From assembly GCA_030426395.1 (NCBI GenBank), contig JAUHYE010000005.1, positions 1 to 64,000 on the forward strand: 64,000 bases of DNA, written 5' to 3'. Position numbers and translations under genes: made by a program. Of this stretch, positions 17,173 to 25,689 are shown in pieces; within the stretch, counting starts at the first letter, position 1, and each line of letters opens with the position of its first letter. The notes beneath the pieces are model-generated. The model had not been told where the DNA came from and did not search any database. It worked only from the letters and a program-made list of their open reading frames with translations. Source of the DNA: Phycisphaerae bacterium. Lineage in GTDB: Bacteria; Planctomycetota; Phycisphaerae; Phycisphaerales; UBA1924.

Positions 17173-17403
17173 TCACGGATTGGCGACCTCGTGCGTCGCG
17201 GGCGCTTCGGCCAGGCCGCCACCAAACACCCAGGCCAGCGTGAGCGCCGATGCGGCCATCACGATCCCGCACCCGATCAGCTGCCACCACGGCGGCCGCC
17301 GGAGCCGACCCACGCCCGGCACCACCATCGGCCGGTAGGGTGAGCGATATCGAGCGTTGCGCTTCCCGCCCCGTGCCGCCGATCGTCGTACAGCCGTGTG
17401 CAT
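17173..17403 (-). CDS. Small single-pass membrane protein, unknown
   Basis: 76 residues: a strongly basic first half (MHTAVRRSAARGGKRNARY), one helix (about 41-60, LIGCGIVMAASALTLAWVF) and a short Ala/Pro/Glu end. GGGGGG lies shortly before ATG 17403. It has the same topology and spacing pattern as the start of the following YpfJ-type gene, 46 bp downstream, and is probably in one transcript with it. No family recognised. Confidence 0.5.
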   Translation of the reverse strand: MHTAVRRSAARGGKRNARYRSPYRPMVVPGVGRLRRPPWWQLIGCGIVMAASALTLAWVFGGGLAEAPATHEVANP

Positions 17404-17462
17404 GACGCCCCCCTTTTAAACCGTGAGAATTGCCCGTGCGAGTTCTCGTGTTGTTCCCCGTG

Positions 17463-17957
17463 CTAGGCCGTCCGCGCCGCGAAGTTGAGCCGCTGCTCGG
17501 CGATCTGCGTCAGCGTGCGGTCGGCGTGGCCCTCTTCTTCCAGCGTCGTGGTCAGCACCTCGGCGTCGTCGTGGCGGCCGAGCTTGCTGGCGAACGCGCG
17601 TGCCACGCCGTAGGCGGCCATCTCGTAGTGCTCCACGCGCTGGCACGCGGCAACGATGGCGGCGTTGCGCACGTCGTCGTCCTCGGTTTCCTGCAGCACG
17701 TCCGAGCCCTCCTTGATGAGCCCCTCGATGCCCTTGCACCTGTGGCCGCCGGGCTCGAAGTCGAGGTTCTCGAACAGCCGCTCGATGCGAGCCAGGTGCT
17801 CCTCGGTCTCCGCGCGGTGGCTCTCGAGGGCCTTCCTCAGCTCGTCGTCGGTGGCGGCCTTGATCATCTTGGGCAACGCGTCGAGGATCTGGCTCTCGGC
17901 GCTGTGCAGGTCCTTGAGTTCGTGGACGTAGAGTTTCTCGAGGCTGTCGATCTTCAT
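17463..17957 (-). CDS. Ferritin-like DUF892 (YciE/YciF) stress protein
   Basis: A 164-residue four-helix-bundle protein. It starts at the conserved MKIDSLEKLYVHELKDLHSAE and keeps the metal-site pattern of DUF892: Glu in HELKDLHSAE, EEHLARIERLFE, Glu/His in CQRVEHYEMAAYG and EEEGHADRTLTQIAEQRLN. Members are small cytoplasmic ferritin-like proteins induced by osmotic or general stress. ATG 17957 has GGGAGAA upstream. Length fits the family (about 160-170). Lies between the small membrane-protein gene and a strong terminator. Confidence 0.92.
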   Translation of the reverse strand: MKIDSLEKLYVHELKDLHSAESQILDALPKMIKAATDDELRKALESHRAETEEHLARIERLFENLDFEPGGHRCKGIEGLIKEGSDVLQETEDDDVRNAAIVAACQRVEHYEMAAYGVARAFASKLGRHDDAEVLTTTLEEEGHADRTLTQIAEQRLNFAARTA

Positions 17958-18086
17958 GGCGCGATTCTCCCTTGTGCACCCCCAGCCATTGACGCTACGG
18001 GAGCGTTCGGGCCGCGGGCAACGCGGGCCCGAATTATGAGATCGAATTCACGGCCGCCGCCAGCGCCGCGGCGTGTGCGCAGTAGA

Positions 18087-18126
18087 AACGCCCACGCGGG
18101 GAGCGAAACCCCGCATGGGCGTTTTT
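18087..18126 (-). terminator. Strong hairpin terminator, near-symmetric
   Basis: AAACGCCCACGCGGGG (18087-18102) and CCCCGCATGGGCGTTT (18109-18124) pair over 16 bp with one mismatch, flanked by TTTTT on the plus strand and by TTTC on the minus strand. It lies just after the minus-strand gene ending at 18144 and insulates it from the DUF892 gene. Confidence 0.75.
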
Positions 18127-18143
18127 GCGGCACAACGACGCGA

Positions 18144-18854
18144 TCAGGCCGCGCCGCTCTCTGGTGTGGTTGGCGTGCTGGCCGCCATCGGCCCGCCCTG
18201 GCTGCCCTGGACGCCGAAGTTGGCCTGGGCCACCGAGCTCCAGCCGCTGGCCCCGCCGTTGCTCAGCCGGGCGCGCACGCGGTACGTCGCGCGGCGCACG
18301 CCCACGGGCACGGTCTCATCGACGTAGCGCTTCTCGCTGACGAAGTCGAGGATGACCCACGGGCCCTCGGCCCCATCGAGCGATGTAAGGTTGCGCTGCA
18401 CGATGTACTGCGCCCCGCCGCCCGAAGTGACGTCCCACTCGAAGAGCACGGCGCCGTCGGCCCGCGTGACCGTCTCGCCGATGGTCGGCGCGGGCGGCGC
18501 GGGGCGTGGGGCGGGCGGCTTGGGCTCGGCGAAGCCGGCGCGGGCCCAGACGCCCGGGTCGTCGGTCGACTTGCCGTAGCCGTCGATGATGCCCATGTAA
18601 CTTCCCAGGAGCTTGAGCGCCTCGTCGTAGGCCTCGTCCTTCAACACGGTCGCCGATTCCGCCGCCTCGGCGGCCGAAATCTGCAAAGCGTGTCGATTTT
18701 CCAGTAATGTTACAGCGGCGTCGAAGGTATCGGCTTGAAGCTGCGTAAGGCCGATGTCCGGAAGCGCACCCTGCGTGCCCTTCCACGTGTTTGCCCGAGC
18801 CCGCATCCAGGCGATAAGGTCGGCCTGGCGGCTCGGATATCTGCGAGTCGTCAT
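18144..18854 (-). CDS. Hypothetical planctomycete protein with fibronectin III-like C-terminal domain
   Basis: A 236-residue protein with no signal peptide. Start ATG 18854 (MTTRRYPSRQADLIAWM) with GGAG seven bases upstream. Residues 1-110 are a helical domain (DIGLTQLQADTFDAAVTLL, ISAAEAAESATVLKDEAYD) of a kind common in planctomycete and verrucomicrobial proteins of unknown role. A Pro-rich linker (PKPPAPRPAPPAP) follows, then a beta-sandwich-like domain (ADGAVLFEWDVTSGGGAQY ... RRATYRVRARLSNGGASGWS) resembling a fibronectin type III fold. Function unknown; a binding or scaffold role is a guess. Transcription ends at the 18087-18126 hairpin. Confidence 0.65.
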   Translation of the reverse strand: MTTRRYPSRQADLIAWMRARANTWKGTQGALPDIGLTQLQADTFDAAVTLLENRHALQISAAEAAESATVLKDEAYDEALKLLGSYMGIIDGYGKSTDDPGVWARAGFAEPKPPAPRPAPPAPTIGETVTRADGAVLFEWDVTSGGGAQYIVQRNLTSLDGAEGPWVILDFVSEKRYVDETVPVGVRRATYRVRARLSNGGASGWSSVAQANFGVQGSQGGPMAASTPTTPESGAA

Positions 18855-19049
18855 CTTGACGCTCCATTCTTCTGCGTGGCCGGGCGACGAAACTCGAACA
18901 AGCCCGATCCACTCACCCGCCGGCGGCCCCCCGACAGACAGTTGTCGGGGCCAACACCGCCGGCCAGGAGTGATTTCGGGACGTTCGGAGGGCGACTTTA
19001 CTGGTTGTGCGGTTTTTGAGCAAAGATTTTTATAACCGCCATGACGGGA

Positions 19050-19069
19050 CATAAGGGTATATACTTATG
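19050..19069. promoter_or_regulatory. Palindromic site, possible operator of the XRE/ImmA gene
   Basis: CATAAGGGTATATACTTATG has 5-bp outer arms (CATAA/TTATG) around the self-complementary core GTATATAC. It lies 20 bp upstream of the -35 of the XRE/ImmA promoter in an AT-rich stretch and is a natural candidate for binding of a dimeric helix-turn-helix protein. Confidence 0.4.
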
Positions 19070-19088
19070 GTCCTGCGTGTGTATATTT

Positions 19089-19117
19089 TTGCCGAAGTTT
19101 CGGCGGATGCGTATAAT
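19089..19117 (+). promoter_or_regulatory. Sigma-70-type promoter of the XRE/ImmA gene with operator in the spacer
   Basis: TTGCCG (19089-19094), 17 bp, then consensus TATAAT (19112-19117), 23 bp before the ATG. The inverted repeat GCCGAAGTTTCGGC (19091-19104) covers the end of the -35 and the spacer, which would let the XRE protein repress its own gene. AAGGAG precedes the start codon. Confidence 0.65.
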
Positions 19118-19140
19118 CTTTTGAACAAGGAGCTACCCGC

Positions 19141-20295
19141 ATGAAGGACTCATCGGGCCAAACGGGCGTCTCCATCGGCGAGAAGCTCAAGCAGGCCAGG
19201 CAGGCCAAGGGTTGGTCAACGCGAACGACGGTGGAGAAGCTCCGCGCTCGTATCTCCTTGTCGCACGGCACTTTGGCCAACTACGAAAAGGGCACCACCC
19301 ACCCGCCGGTTGATGTCCTCGCACTGCTCGCCACGCTCTACGACCGGCCAATTAACTGGTTCCTCGGCAACCAACCCATCCTCCAGGGCGTCAAGTATCG
19401 CCACCTGAAGTCAAAGACCGGCGTGCGAGCCCGGCAGCAGTTCGAGGCCGAGTCGCAGCGGTGGCTCGACGCGTACTCCTCGCTCGAGTGCGCCCTCGAC
19501 CAACCGTTAAGGGCGGAGCACCAGACGTTAAGGGACCGTCTGGAGACGGCCAACGTGACAGACGCCACCGATTCACCTGTCGCCGCAGCGGGCCGACTTC
19601 GAGACGCGTTAGGACTTGATCATGAAGAGCCAGTTCAAAGCGTCATTGACATCCTTGAAGCGTCCAACGTGCGGACCATTGCCACGGACACCGAACTGGA
19701 AGTCGAGGGAATGGCCGCGAGGTTGGGCAACCAGTACGTAGTTGTGCTGAGCCAGCGGTCGTCCAATGACCGTATCCGCATGACGGCGGCGCACGAACTT
19801 GGGCACGTCTTGGCGGGTGACTGCGGCGACGAGCCGGAGTCCAAAGAAGAGGAATCGCGAGCGTTTGAGTTCGCGTCGCATTTCCTGCTCACTTCCAAGA
19901 TGCTTGCCGCGGCCTTCCGCCGTAAGTCCATGGTCGATCTGATGAACTTCAAGAAGCGGTACGGTATCTCAATGGCCGCCATGGTGTACCGCGCCCAGCA
20001 AGAGGGCACTATCACGGATGCTGAGGCCCGCAACTTGTGGATCGAGTTCTCCAAGCGAGGCTGGCGAAGAAATGAGCCTGGGCACGTTGGGCCGGACCGG
20101 CCAACCCGATTCGAAGCACTCGTGGAGTACGCGGTGTCTGAGCGTGGCTACGACTTTGCGCGAGTATCCGAAATCACAGGCGTGCGCGAGAACGAACTGC
20201 GCCGTCGCATCGATATGGTCCTGCACGCCGACACCATGTCGGACGATCTCGACGAGCCGCCGAGTTCGGGTCAGGGCCTGCGTCTAGTTGAGTGA
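19141..20295 (+). CDS. XRE-family regulator fused to ImmA/IrrE (M78) metallopeptidase domain
   Basis: A 384-residue two-domain protein. Residues 10-75 are an XRE helix-turn-helix (SIGEKLKQARQAKGWSTRTT ... LANYEKGTTHPPVDVLALLA). From about 150 a peptidase M78 domain follows, with HExxH at 218-222 (AAHELGHVLAG) and a downstream Glu in AFEFASHFLL as third ligand. The last ~100 residues are helical. Such proteins either cleave a repressor in response to DNA damage or mobile-element signals (ImmA/ImmR, IrrE/DdrO) or act as stand-alone regulators. AAGGAG is seven bases before ATG 19141. The promoter carries palindromes and a perfect 17-bp terminator follows. The frameshifted gene 100 bp downstream may be its partner or former partner. 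Confidence 0.88.
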   Translation: MKDSSGQTGVSIGEKLKQARQAKGWSTRTTVEKLRARISLSHGTLANYEKGTTHPPVDVLALLATLYDRPINWFLGNQPILQGVKYRHLKSKTGVRARQQFEAESQRWLDAYSSLECALDQPLRAEHQTLRDRLETANVTDATDSPVAAAGRLRDALGLDHEEPVQSVIDILEASNVRTIATDTELEVEGMAARLGNQYVVVLSQRSSNDRIRMTAAHELGHVLAGDCGDEPESKEEESRAFEFASHFLLTSKMLAAAFRRKSMVDLMNFKKRYGISMAAMVYRAQQEGTITDAEARNLWIEFSKRGWRRNEPGHVGPDRPTRFEALVEYAVSERGYDFARVSEITGVRENELRRRIDMVLHADTMSDDLDEPPSSGQGLRLVE

Positions 20296-20302
20296 TTCAT
20301 AA

Positions 20303-20340
20303 AACAGGAACGGGCACCGCGTGGTGCCCGTTCCTGTTTA
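20303..20340 (+). terminator. Perfect 17-bp hairpin terminator after the XRE/ImmA gene
   Basis: AAACAGGAACGGGCACC and GGTGCCCGTTCCTGTTT pair fully around loop GCGT, within 20302-20339; the right arm ends in TTT. It separates the regulator gene from the frameshifted gene. A second 8-bp inverted repeat (ATCGGGAT...ATCCCGAT) lies before that next gene. Confidence 0.85.
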
Positions 20341-20399
20341 TCTCACCTCGGGATCGGGATCAAGCTCAAACACAATCCCGATTCAAGGAGCCAGTATAC

Positions 20400-20952
20400 A
20401 TGGCAAAGCGGAAGACGTCCATTCGGTTGTCCCCTGATGAGGACAAGTTGCTTCGTGCGCTCTATCGGCATTTTGGCATCCCCGACGGCCAATTTGCCCA
20501 GCCCGGTGTTCTGGCAGCATTTCACGGACACCTTCAACGAAGCGACTGGCCGTGACTGCACGCCGGAGGAGCTCCTCCACTACATCATGTCCCGCCGCAA
20601 GTGGAATCGCGGCACGCCTGGTCGTTGGGAACCGCTCGGCAAGGATCATCAGCGTCTCCAGACGCCTTCGATGGAACTGCTCACGCCCGAACAGTGGGAA
20701 GTTGTGCACGAGATGTACGAGGGCTCTGGTGTCTCGGCCGATGTCCTCCTGACCGACGCTGAGGAGCGCCGCGCGTTCCTGCTTGAGTTTGTCAGGCGGA
20801 CGGGTGCCCACATCCCGGAGCTCGTCTTTGTGGCCGCCCTGGTGGCTCGCCGCAAGGACCATCTCCTGCCCCACTCGGAAGGCCCCGATGGTCCCCGGGA
20901 CGACGAGGAGAACCTCGGCTTTGGCGACATCGATGAGATCGATAACGCTTAG
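20400..20952 (+). pseudogene. Frameshifted planctomycete hypothetical gene downstream of XRE/ImmA
   Basis: ATG 20400 with AAGGAG nine bases upstream opens a good frame (MAKRKTSIRLSPDEDKLLRA ... FGIPDGQFAQ). It loses sense after about residue 34 and stops at 20555. The adjacent frame (one base later) continues the protein to the stop at 20952: VFWQHFTDTFNEATGRDC, LHYIMSRRKWNRG, LLTPEQWEVVHEMYEG, and an acidic end GFGDIDEIDNA. Dropping one C from CCC at 20501-20503 joins them into one ~184-residue protein whose layout (Lys-rich start, a helical TGR...PEE...HYI...RRK segment) I recall from uncharacterised planctomycete proteins. Either a true frameshift mutation, a sequencing error in a C-run, or less likely programmed shifting. 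Function unknown. Confidence 0.7.
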
Positions 20953-21430
20953 ACATAGCCGTAGCTAGGACAGGATATTGCGGCCCGGCCCGGCGCTTCA
21001 CAGCAGCGGGCCGGGCCATTCAATGCACTTGCGCCGTGGCTGTGCCGCGCCCGGATCAGTTTCCCCCGCGCCACGAATGGTCCCGGCAGCGCCCCGAACG
21101 ACCCCCGCCGCGCCCCAGGCCGGGTCAGGTGCGTCGGGATCGATGATGGGAGCGCCCTTGGGCGGTTCGGGCACGCCCGGGGTGGCGTGGGGCGCGCCCC
21201 GGCGGGCATCGGGCACGCCCCGGATGACCTCGGGCGCGCCCCGAAGGGTTCCGGGCGCGCCCGAAGCCTCTCAGGGCGCGCCCGAAATGATTTCGGGCGC
21301 ATTACCCCGCGAGCCCGAACCGCCCCCACGCCGCGTCAGGGCTGTTTTTCAGGGATATCCCGGTCGGGTTTTGATCAGAGTGGCACTTGTCGGATGTTTG
21401 GAGTAGAGTCGGTGCTGGATTCCCGGTTGC
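20953..21430. other. Intergenic stretch holding a 21-bp tandem array
   Basis: 478 bp between the frameshifted gene and the 3' end of mutL. Apart from the 21-bp array at 21047-21310 (listed separately), a short inverted repeat CCCGGCCCGGCGCTTC...GGGCCGGGCC near 20981-21017 could end transcription. No convincing gene: the frames that stay open do so because a 21-bp unit is a whole number of codons. Confidence 0.5.
21047..21310. repeat. 21-bp-period tandem array A (GCGCCCCG...TCGGGC units)
   Basis: Twelve consecutive 21-bp units begin at 21047, 21068, 21089, 21110, 21131, 21152, 21173, 21194, 21215, 21236, 21257 and 21278, with a partial unit at 21299. Each starts GCGCC(C) or ACGCCC(C); the later ones end TCGGGC or similar, so junctions create the palindrome GGGCGCGCCC. 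The middle 8-10 bases vary. The strict 21-base phase without fixed spacers is unlike CRISPR. In any frame it encodes a degenerate heptapeptide (plus strand GAPxxxx), but neither peptide has a start, ribosome site or domain. Confidence 0.85.
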
Positions 21431-23281
21431 TCACCGCCGCCCGAACATGCGTTCGAGGTCGCGCATCGTCAGCCGCACGGACGTCGGCCGGCCGTGCGGG
21501 CAGCTCGCGCTGCGTTCGACCTTCTCGCGGAGTTCCAGGAGGGCGCTCAGCTCCTGGTCGCTCAGGGCGTCGCCGGCCTTCACGGCGGCCTTGCAGGCCA
21601 TCATGTCCAGGACCTCTCTGAGCGCGTCTTCCTGGTCCGTCGGCAGGTCGTCCTTCTCGAGCAGGTCGCCCATGAACTCCGCCGGGTCGACGCCTCGGCT
21701 GAAGAGCAAACTCGGGAAGGCGTGCACGGCAACGCGCGTGGGGCCAGCGGCGGTGGCGTCGATGCCCAGGGTCTGGAGGATCGGGAGCAGGGCGTCCAGC
21801 TTCTCGGGCGCGTCGGCGACGCCGACCATCGCGGGGGTCAGCAGGCGTTGGCTTTCTAAGGCTCCCTGGCTGGCCACGCGGGCGCGCAGGGCCTCGAACA
21901 TGACCCGCTCGTGCAGCGCGTGCTGGTCGATGATGACCACGCCGTCGTCGTCGTGGGCGACGAGGTAGCTGTCGCGGATCTGCATCGCCCTTCGCATCCA
22001 CGGGCCGTCGGGGGCGCGATCGATGGCGGCGGGCTCTGGATTCTTATATTCGACTTCCGACGCGGGCCTCGGCTCGGGACGGTTCAGGACGGCGTGCGCC
22101 TCCGCCTCGGTGAAGCGATCGGCCGCCTCGCGTGCGGCCTGGGTCATTTCTGTTGCTTGAGGGCCCCGGAAGATCGCGCCGTCCGCCGGCACGAAGGGCT
22201 GCCAGGGGCGCACGCTCCTGGGGTTCACCTCTTCGAGCGACGCCGTGAGATCCTCGCCCGCGAGCGCCTCGCGCACCGAGCCGTGGACGGCGGCGTGGAT
22301 GGCCGACGAATCGCGGAATCGCACTTCCGCCTTGGCCGGGTGCACGTTCACGTCGACCATGCTCGGGTCCACATCGATCAACAGCACGGCGATCGGATGC
22401 TTGCCCGGCTCGATGAGCCCGCGGTAGGCCTCGCGCAGGGCGTGCGCGATGCTCGCGTCGCGGATGACGCGGCCGTTGAGCACGATCCACTGCCCCTTGG
22501 CGTTGCCGCGGGCCGCGTGGGGGCGGCCGACCAGGCCCCAGAGGTTCACGCTGTACGTCTCGGCGGCGATGCCGGTCGCCTCGATCATCGCTTCGGCCAG
22601 CTCTTCGCCCAGGATGGAACGGACACGCTGCGGCGCGCTCTGGTCGGCGGGTAATTCGAGCGTGGTGTGGCCATCGCACACCAGCGTGAAGCCGATCGCC
22701 GGCCGCGCGAGCGCGAGGCCCTTCACCGCGTCGACGCAGCGCTGCTTCTCCGTTTGCGCTGTACGCAAGAATTTACGGCGGGCTGGCGTGTTGAAGAAGA
22801 GGTTGCGCACCTCGATGACCGTGCCTGGCGCGCCGCTGGCGGGCCGTGGGCCTTCCACCCTGTTGCCCTCGACGACCAGTTCGCTGGCCTCGCTCGCGCC
22901 TCTCGTGCGCGAGCGGATGCGCAGGCGGCTCACGCTGGCGATGCTGGCCAGGGCCTCGCCGCGGAAGCCCATCGTGGCAACGGCGTCCAGGTCATCAGGC
23001 GAAGTAATCTTGCTCGTCGCGTGCGGCGCGACGGCCATGGGCAATTGCTCTGGGCTCATGCCGCAGCCGTCGTCGGCCACGCGCACAAGCTCGATGCCGC
23101 CGGCTTCCAGTTCGACGCGCACGCTCGTCGCCCCGGCGTCCAGGGCGTTCTCGACCAGTTCCTTGACGACCGACGCCGGCCGCTCGACGACCTCGCCCGC
23201 GGCGATCTGGTTGACCACCAGGGGGTCGAGGGCGCGGATCTCGGGGAGCGTTTCGTGCTGAACGGGGGGCATCCGGGGCAT
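21431..23281 (-). CDS. mutL: DNA mismatch repair protein MutL (endonuclease type)
   Basis: A 616-residue GHKL ATPase that links mismatch recognition to strand cutting. N-terminal motifs: VVNQIAAGEVVERPASVVKE, ELVENALDAGAT (motif I), VADDGCGM, THAT-like APHATSKI, MGFRGEALASI and NVHPAKAEVRFRD. After a ~90-residue linker the C-terminal domain carries the metal-dependent nicking motif DQHALHERVMFE (DQHAx2Ex4E, from about residue 452), ACKAAVKAG and the CPHGRPTSVRL end. This is therefore the nicking form found in bacteria without MutH, not the E. coli type. ATG 23281 or 23272 can serve. Only 30 bp separate it from the divergent nucleotidase gene. No mutS is nearby. Confidence 0.97.
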   Translation of the reverse strand: MPRMPPVQHETLPEIRALDPLVVNQIAAGEVVERPASVVKELVENALDAGATSVRVELEAGGIELVRVADDGCGMSPEQLPMAVAPHATSKITSPDDLDAVATMGFRGEALASIASVSRLRIRSRTRGASEASELVVEGNRVEGPRPASGAPGTVIEVRNLFFNTPARRKFLRTAQTEKQRCVDAVKGLALARPAIGFTLVCDGHTTLELPADQSAPQRVRSILGEELAEAMIEATGIAAETYSVNLWGLVGRPHAARGNAKGQWIVLNGRVIRDASIAHALREAYRGLIEPGKHPIAVLLIDVDPSMVDVNVHPAKAEVRFRDSSAIHAAVHGSVREALAGEDLTASLEEVNPRSVRPWQPFVPADGAIFRGPQATEMTQAAREAADRFTEAEAHAVLNRPEPRPASEVEYKNPEPAAIDRAPDGPWMRRAMQIRDSYLVAHDDDGVVIIDQHALHERVMFEALRARVASQGALESQRLLTPAMVGVADAPEKLDALLPILQTLGIDATAAGPTRVAVHAFPSLLFSRGVDPAEFMGDLLEKDDLPTDQEDALREVLDMMACKAAVKAGDALSDQELSALLELREKVERSASCPHGRPTSVRLTMRDLERMFGRR

Positions 23282-23311
23282 GGTAGGAGCGGCCCGGCCC
23301 TACGCTGCCCG

Positions 23312-24352
23312 ATGCCAACCAACAGCCACGCACACCACGCGATCGATACCGCTTCCTACGCCCGAGCCGCCCGCGAGGCGGTCTTCCAGGCCGCCGCCGT
23401 CTGCCGGGCGGTGCAGGCCCGGCTCGACGACCTGCGGGCCATCACCAAGGACGACAAGAGCCCGGTGACCATCGCCGACTTCGCCAGCCAGGCGGTCGTC
23501 GCCCGTGTCTTGCAGGAGCATCTGGGAGATTCCCTCGTGCTCGTGGGCGAGGAGGGCAGCGCCTACCTCCGCCAGCCCGAGCACGCGCCGCACCTGGCCG
23601 CCGCGCTCGAGGCCGCCCGCATCGTCTGGCCCGAGGCGACCGAGGAGGAGTTCCTGGCCGCCATCGACGTGGGCGACGCCGAGCCCACGGGCGACCACTG
23701 CTACTGGACGCTGGACCCCATCGACGGCACCAAGGGCTTTTTGCGCGGCCAGCAGTACGCCGTGGCGCTCGCGTGGCTGGACCACGGCGTGCCCGCGGTG
23801 GGCGCGATGGCCTGCCCCAACCTGCCCATCGCCCACGACGCCCCGCTGGACAAGGTCGACACCCACGGCAGCATCTACCTCAGCGTCGCCGGCGAGGGCA
23901 CGCTCGAGGCGCCGCTGAGCGACACGAAGGCCGACGCGACGCGCATCCTGCGGAGCGACGTGCCCGACGGACAGCCCGTCAGCGCCTGCATGTCGGTCGA
24001 GAAGGCCCACAGCAGCACCGACGACACGGCGCGCGTGATGGAACGCGTCGGCCCCGCGCGCGAGCCGGCGCGCCTGGACAGCCAGTGCAAGTACGCCGTC
24101 GTCGCGCGCGGCCAGGCCGATGTCTACCTGCGTCTGCCCACGAAGAAGGGCTACGTCGAGCGCATCTGGGACCACGCCGCCGGCGCCCTGGTCGCCACCG
24201 AGGCCGGCTGCGTCGTGAGCGACGCGGCGGGCCTGCCGCTGGACTTCACCCACGGCAAGGGCCTGGAACGCAACCGCGGCATCGTGTGCGCGCCGGCGGG
24301 CGTGCACACGCGGGTGGTGAAAGCGATCCAGGAACTCGGCTTGCTGGACTAA
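23312..24352 (+). CDS. cysQ: 3'(2'),5'-bisphosphate nucleotidase, HAL2/CysQ type
   Basis: A 346-residue member of the lithium-sensitive phosphatase superfamily. Removes the 3'-phosphate of PAP (adenosine 3',5'-bisphosphate) made in sulfate activation. Metal-site motifs: ITKDDKSPVTIADFASQ (N-terminal Asp), VLVGEEGSAYL (Glu), TLDPIDGTKGFLRGQQY and the final RIWDHAAGALVATEAGC (Asp). GFLRGQQYAVALA points to the Hal2 branch rather than inositol monophosphatases. ATG 23312 is the natural start (MPTNSHAHHAIDTASYAR); the frame is open far upstream only as mutL antisense. Its stop overlaps that of the convergent RsbU-like gene by 4 bp. The symbol follows function, not exact orthology. Confidence 0.88.
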   Translation: MPTNSHAHHAIDTASYARAAREAVFQAAAVCRAVQARLDDLRAITKDDKSPVTIADFASQAVVARVLQEHLGDSLVLVGEEGSAYLRQPEHAPHLAAALEAARIVWPEATEEEFLAAIDVGDAEPTGDHCYWTLDPIDGTKGFLRGQQYAVALAWLDHGVPAVGAMACPNLPIAHDAPLDKVDTHGSIYLSVAGEGTLEAPLSDTKADATRILRSDVPDGQPVSACMSVEKAHSSTDDTARVMERVGPAREPARLDSQCKYAVVARGQADVYLRLPTKKGYVERIWDHAAGALVATEAGCVVSDAAGLPLDFTHGKGLERNRGIVCAPAGVHTRVVKAIQELGLLD

Positions 24353-25623
24353 CGCTCCCGCATCACTACCAGCACGCACCGATCATCCACCACCTCTTCC
24401 TCGCTGAACGCCCCCACCGCCACGCGGATGGCCTCGGCGATGGCGTCCGGGTCGGCGTCGGCGTGCGCGATCGCCTCGTCCAGGCGTTCGACGCCGAACT
24501 GCTCGCGGTGCTCGTCGAAGGCCTCGATGATGCCGTCGGTGTAGAGCACCATGCACTCGCCGGGCTGCAGGATGCCCGTCGCGCCCAGCGTTTCGAGGTG
24601 CTCGAGGATTCCCAGCGGCGGGCTGGCGTTGCCCTCGATGGCCACGACCGTGCCGTCCTTGCGACGCACGCGCGGCACGTGATGCCCCGCGTTGGCGTAC
24701 ACGAAGCGACCCGTCTTGGGGTAGAACCCAACAAAGATCGCCGTCACGAAGCGCTCGCCCACGAAGCTCTCGTAGAGCACGCGGTTCACGTCGGTCACCA
24801 CCGTGCTGGCGGGCCGGCCGAACGCGCGGTACGCCAGCAGCACGCTGCGCAGCATGCCCATCGCCACCGATGCCGGTGGGCCGTGGCCCGACACGTCGGC
24901 AACGACGGCACCGAACTGCCCATCGCCGAAGTCGCGGAAGTCGTAGTAATCGCCCCCCACTTCCTCGCTGGGCTCGTACCACACGGCGAAGCGCAGCCCG
25001 TCGACCGTCGGCGGCGCGGGCGGCATGATCGAACGCTGCGCGTTGAGGATCGATGCGAGCGACGACGACAGGCGGTCGTTGAGCCCCGACACACGCTTCA
25101 CGAGGTCTTCACGCTCGCCGGCCATCGACATCAGGTTGACCATCTGCGTGAGCAGCAGCATCTCGGCCTCGCCCAGCTCCCAGGGCGTCGGCCGGAAGAA
25201 CACCACCCACTCCCACGCCTCGCCGCGCCGATAGATCGGCAGCACCACCGCGTGCGGCGGCAACACCCGACCGTCGAACAGCACCGCGTCGGCCGGGTGG
25301 GGCTCGATCTCGATCACGCTCGGGCGGTCGATGGCCGCGAAGCGAGCCAGTAAGCCGCCGTTCGAGCTGGCCGTTTCGCCCGGCTTCCACGAGCCCTCTG
25401 GCGTCAGGATGCGCGGGTCGAGGTCGCCCTCGGGCAGTTCGATGATGTTGTTGATGGTGTACCAGCCCGGTCGCTCGGCCTCGCGATCGAAGCCCAGGAA
25501 CAGCTCGGCCCCGAACATCGAACGCATCCGCCGCAGCAGGCGAAAGCCGTGCTCGGCCAGCGATGTCGCCTCGCTGGCCTCGCGCATGAGCTCGACGAAG
25601 TCGGTCGAACCCGTCATGAGCAT
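24349..25623 (-). CDS. RsbU-type PP2C (SpoIIE) phosphatase with N-terminal GAF-like sensor
   Basis: A 424-residue protein (from ATG 25623; ATG 25617 or an upstream codon at 25665 are alternatives). Residues 1-190 form a GAF-like sensory region (RMRSMFGAELFLGFDRE, VVLPIYRRGEAWEWVV) followed by a coiled-coil linker. The C-terminal SpoIIE/PP2C domain shows QRSIMPPAPPTVDGLRFAV, EEVGGDYYDF, VVADVSGHGPPAS, FVYANAGHHVPRV and VLYTDGIIEAFDE, including the Asp residues for Mn binding. Such enzymes dephosphorylate STAS anti-anti-sigma proteins and free an RsbW-type kinase's target. An RsbW-like/STAS pair lies about 6 kb away (31546-32507) and is a plausible, unproven partner. Confidence 0.9.
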   Translation of the reverse strand: MLMTGSTDFVELMREASEATSLAEHGFRLLRRMRSMFGAELFLGFDREAERPGWYTINNIIELPEGDLDPRILTPEGSWKPGETASSNGGLLARFAAIDRPSVIEIEPHPADAVLFDGRVLPPHAVVLPIYRRGEAWEWVVFFRPTPWELGEAEMLLLTQMVNLMSMAGEREDLVKRVSGLNDRLSSSLASILNAQRSIMPPAPPTVDGLRFAVWYEPSEEVGGDYYDFRDFGDGQFGAVVADVSGHGPPASVAMGMLRSVLLAYRAFGRPASTVVTDVNRVLYESFVGERFVTAIFVGFYPKTGRFVYANAGHHVPRVRRKDGTVVAIEGNASPPLGILEHLETLGATGILQPGECMVLYTDGIIEAFDEHREQFGVERLDEAIAHADADPDAIAEAIRVAVGAFSEEEVVDDRCVLVVMRER

Positions 25624-25689
25624 GGGGAAGGGGGCGGGCACCCCCAAGGGTACCCGCCGGCCCACCCGAAATTCCGTGTTTGGCCTCGA

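Noticed and set aside
21047-21310. CRISPR array
   Set aside because: Units are contiguous 21-mers with gradual drift and no alternating spacers; no cas genes nearby.
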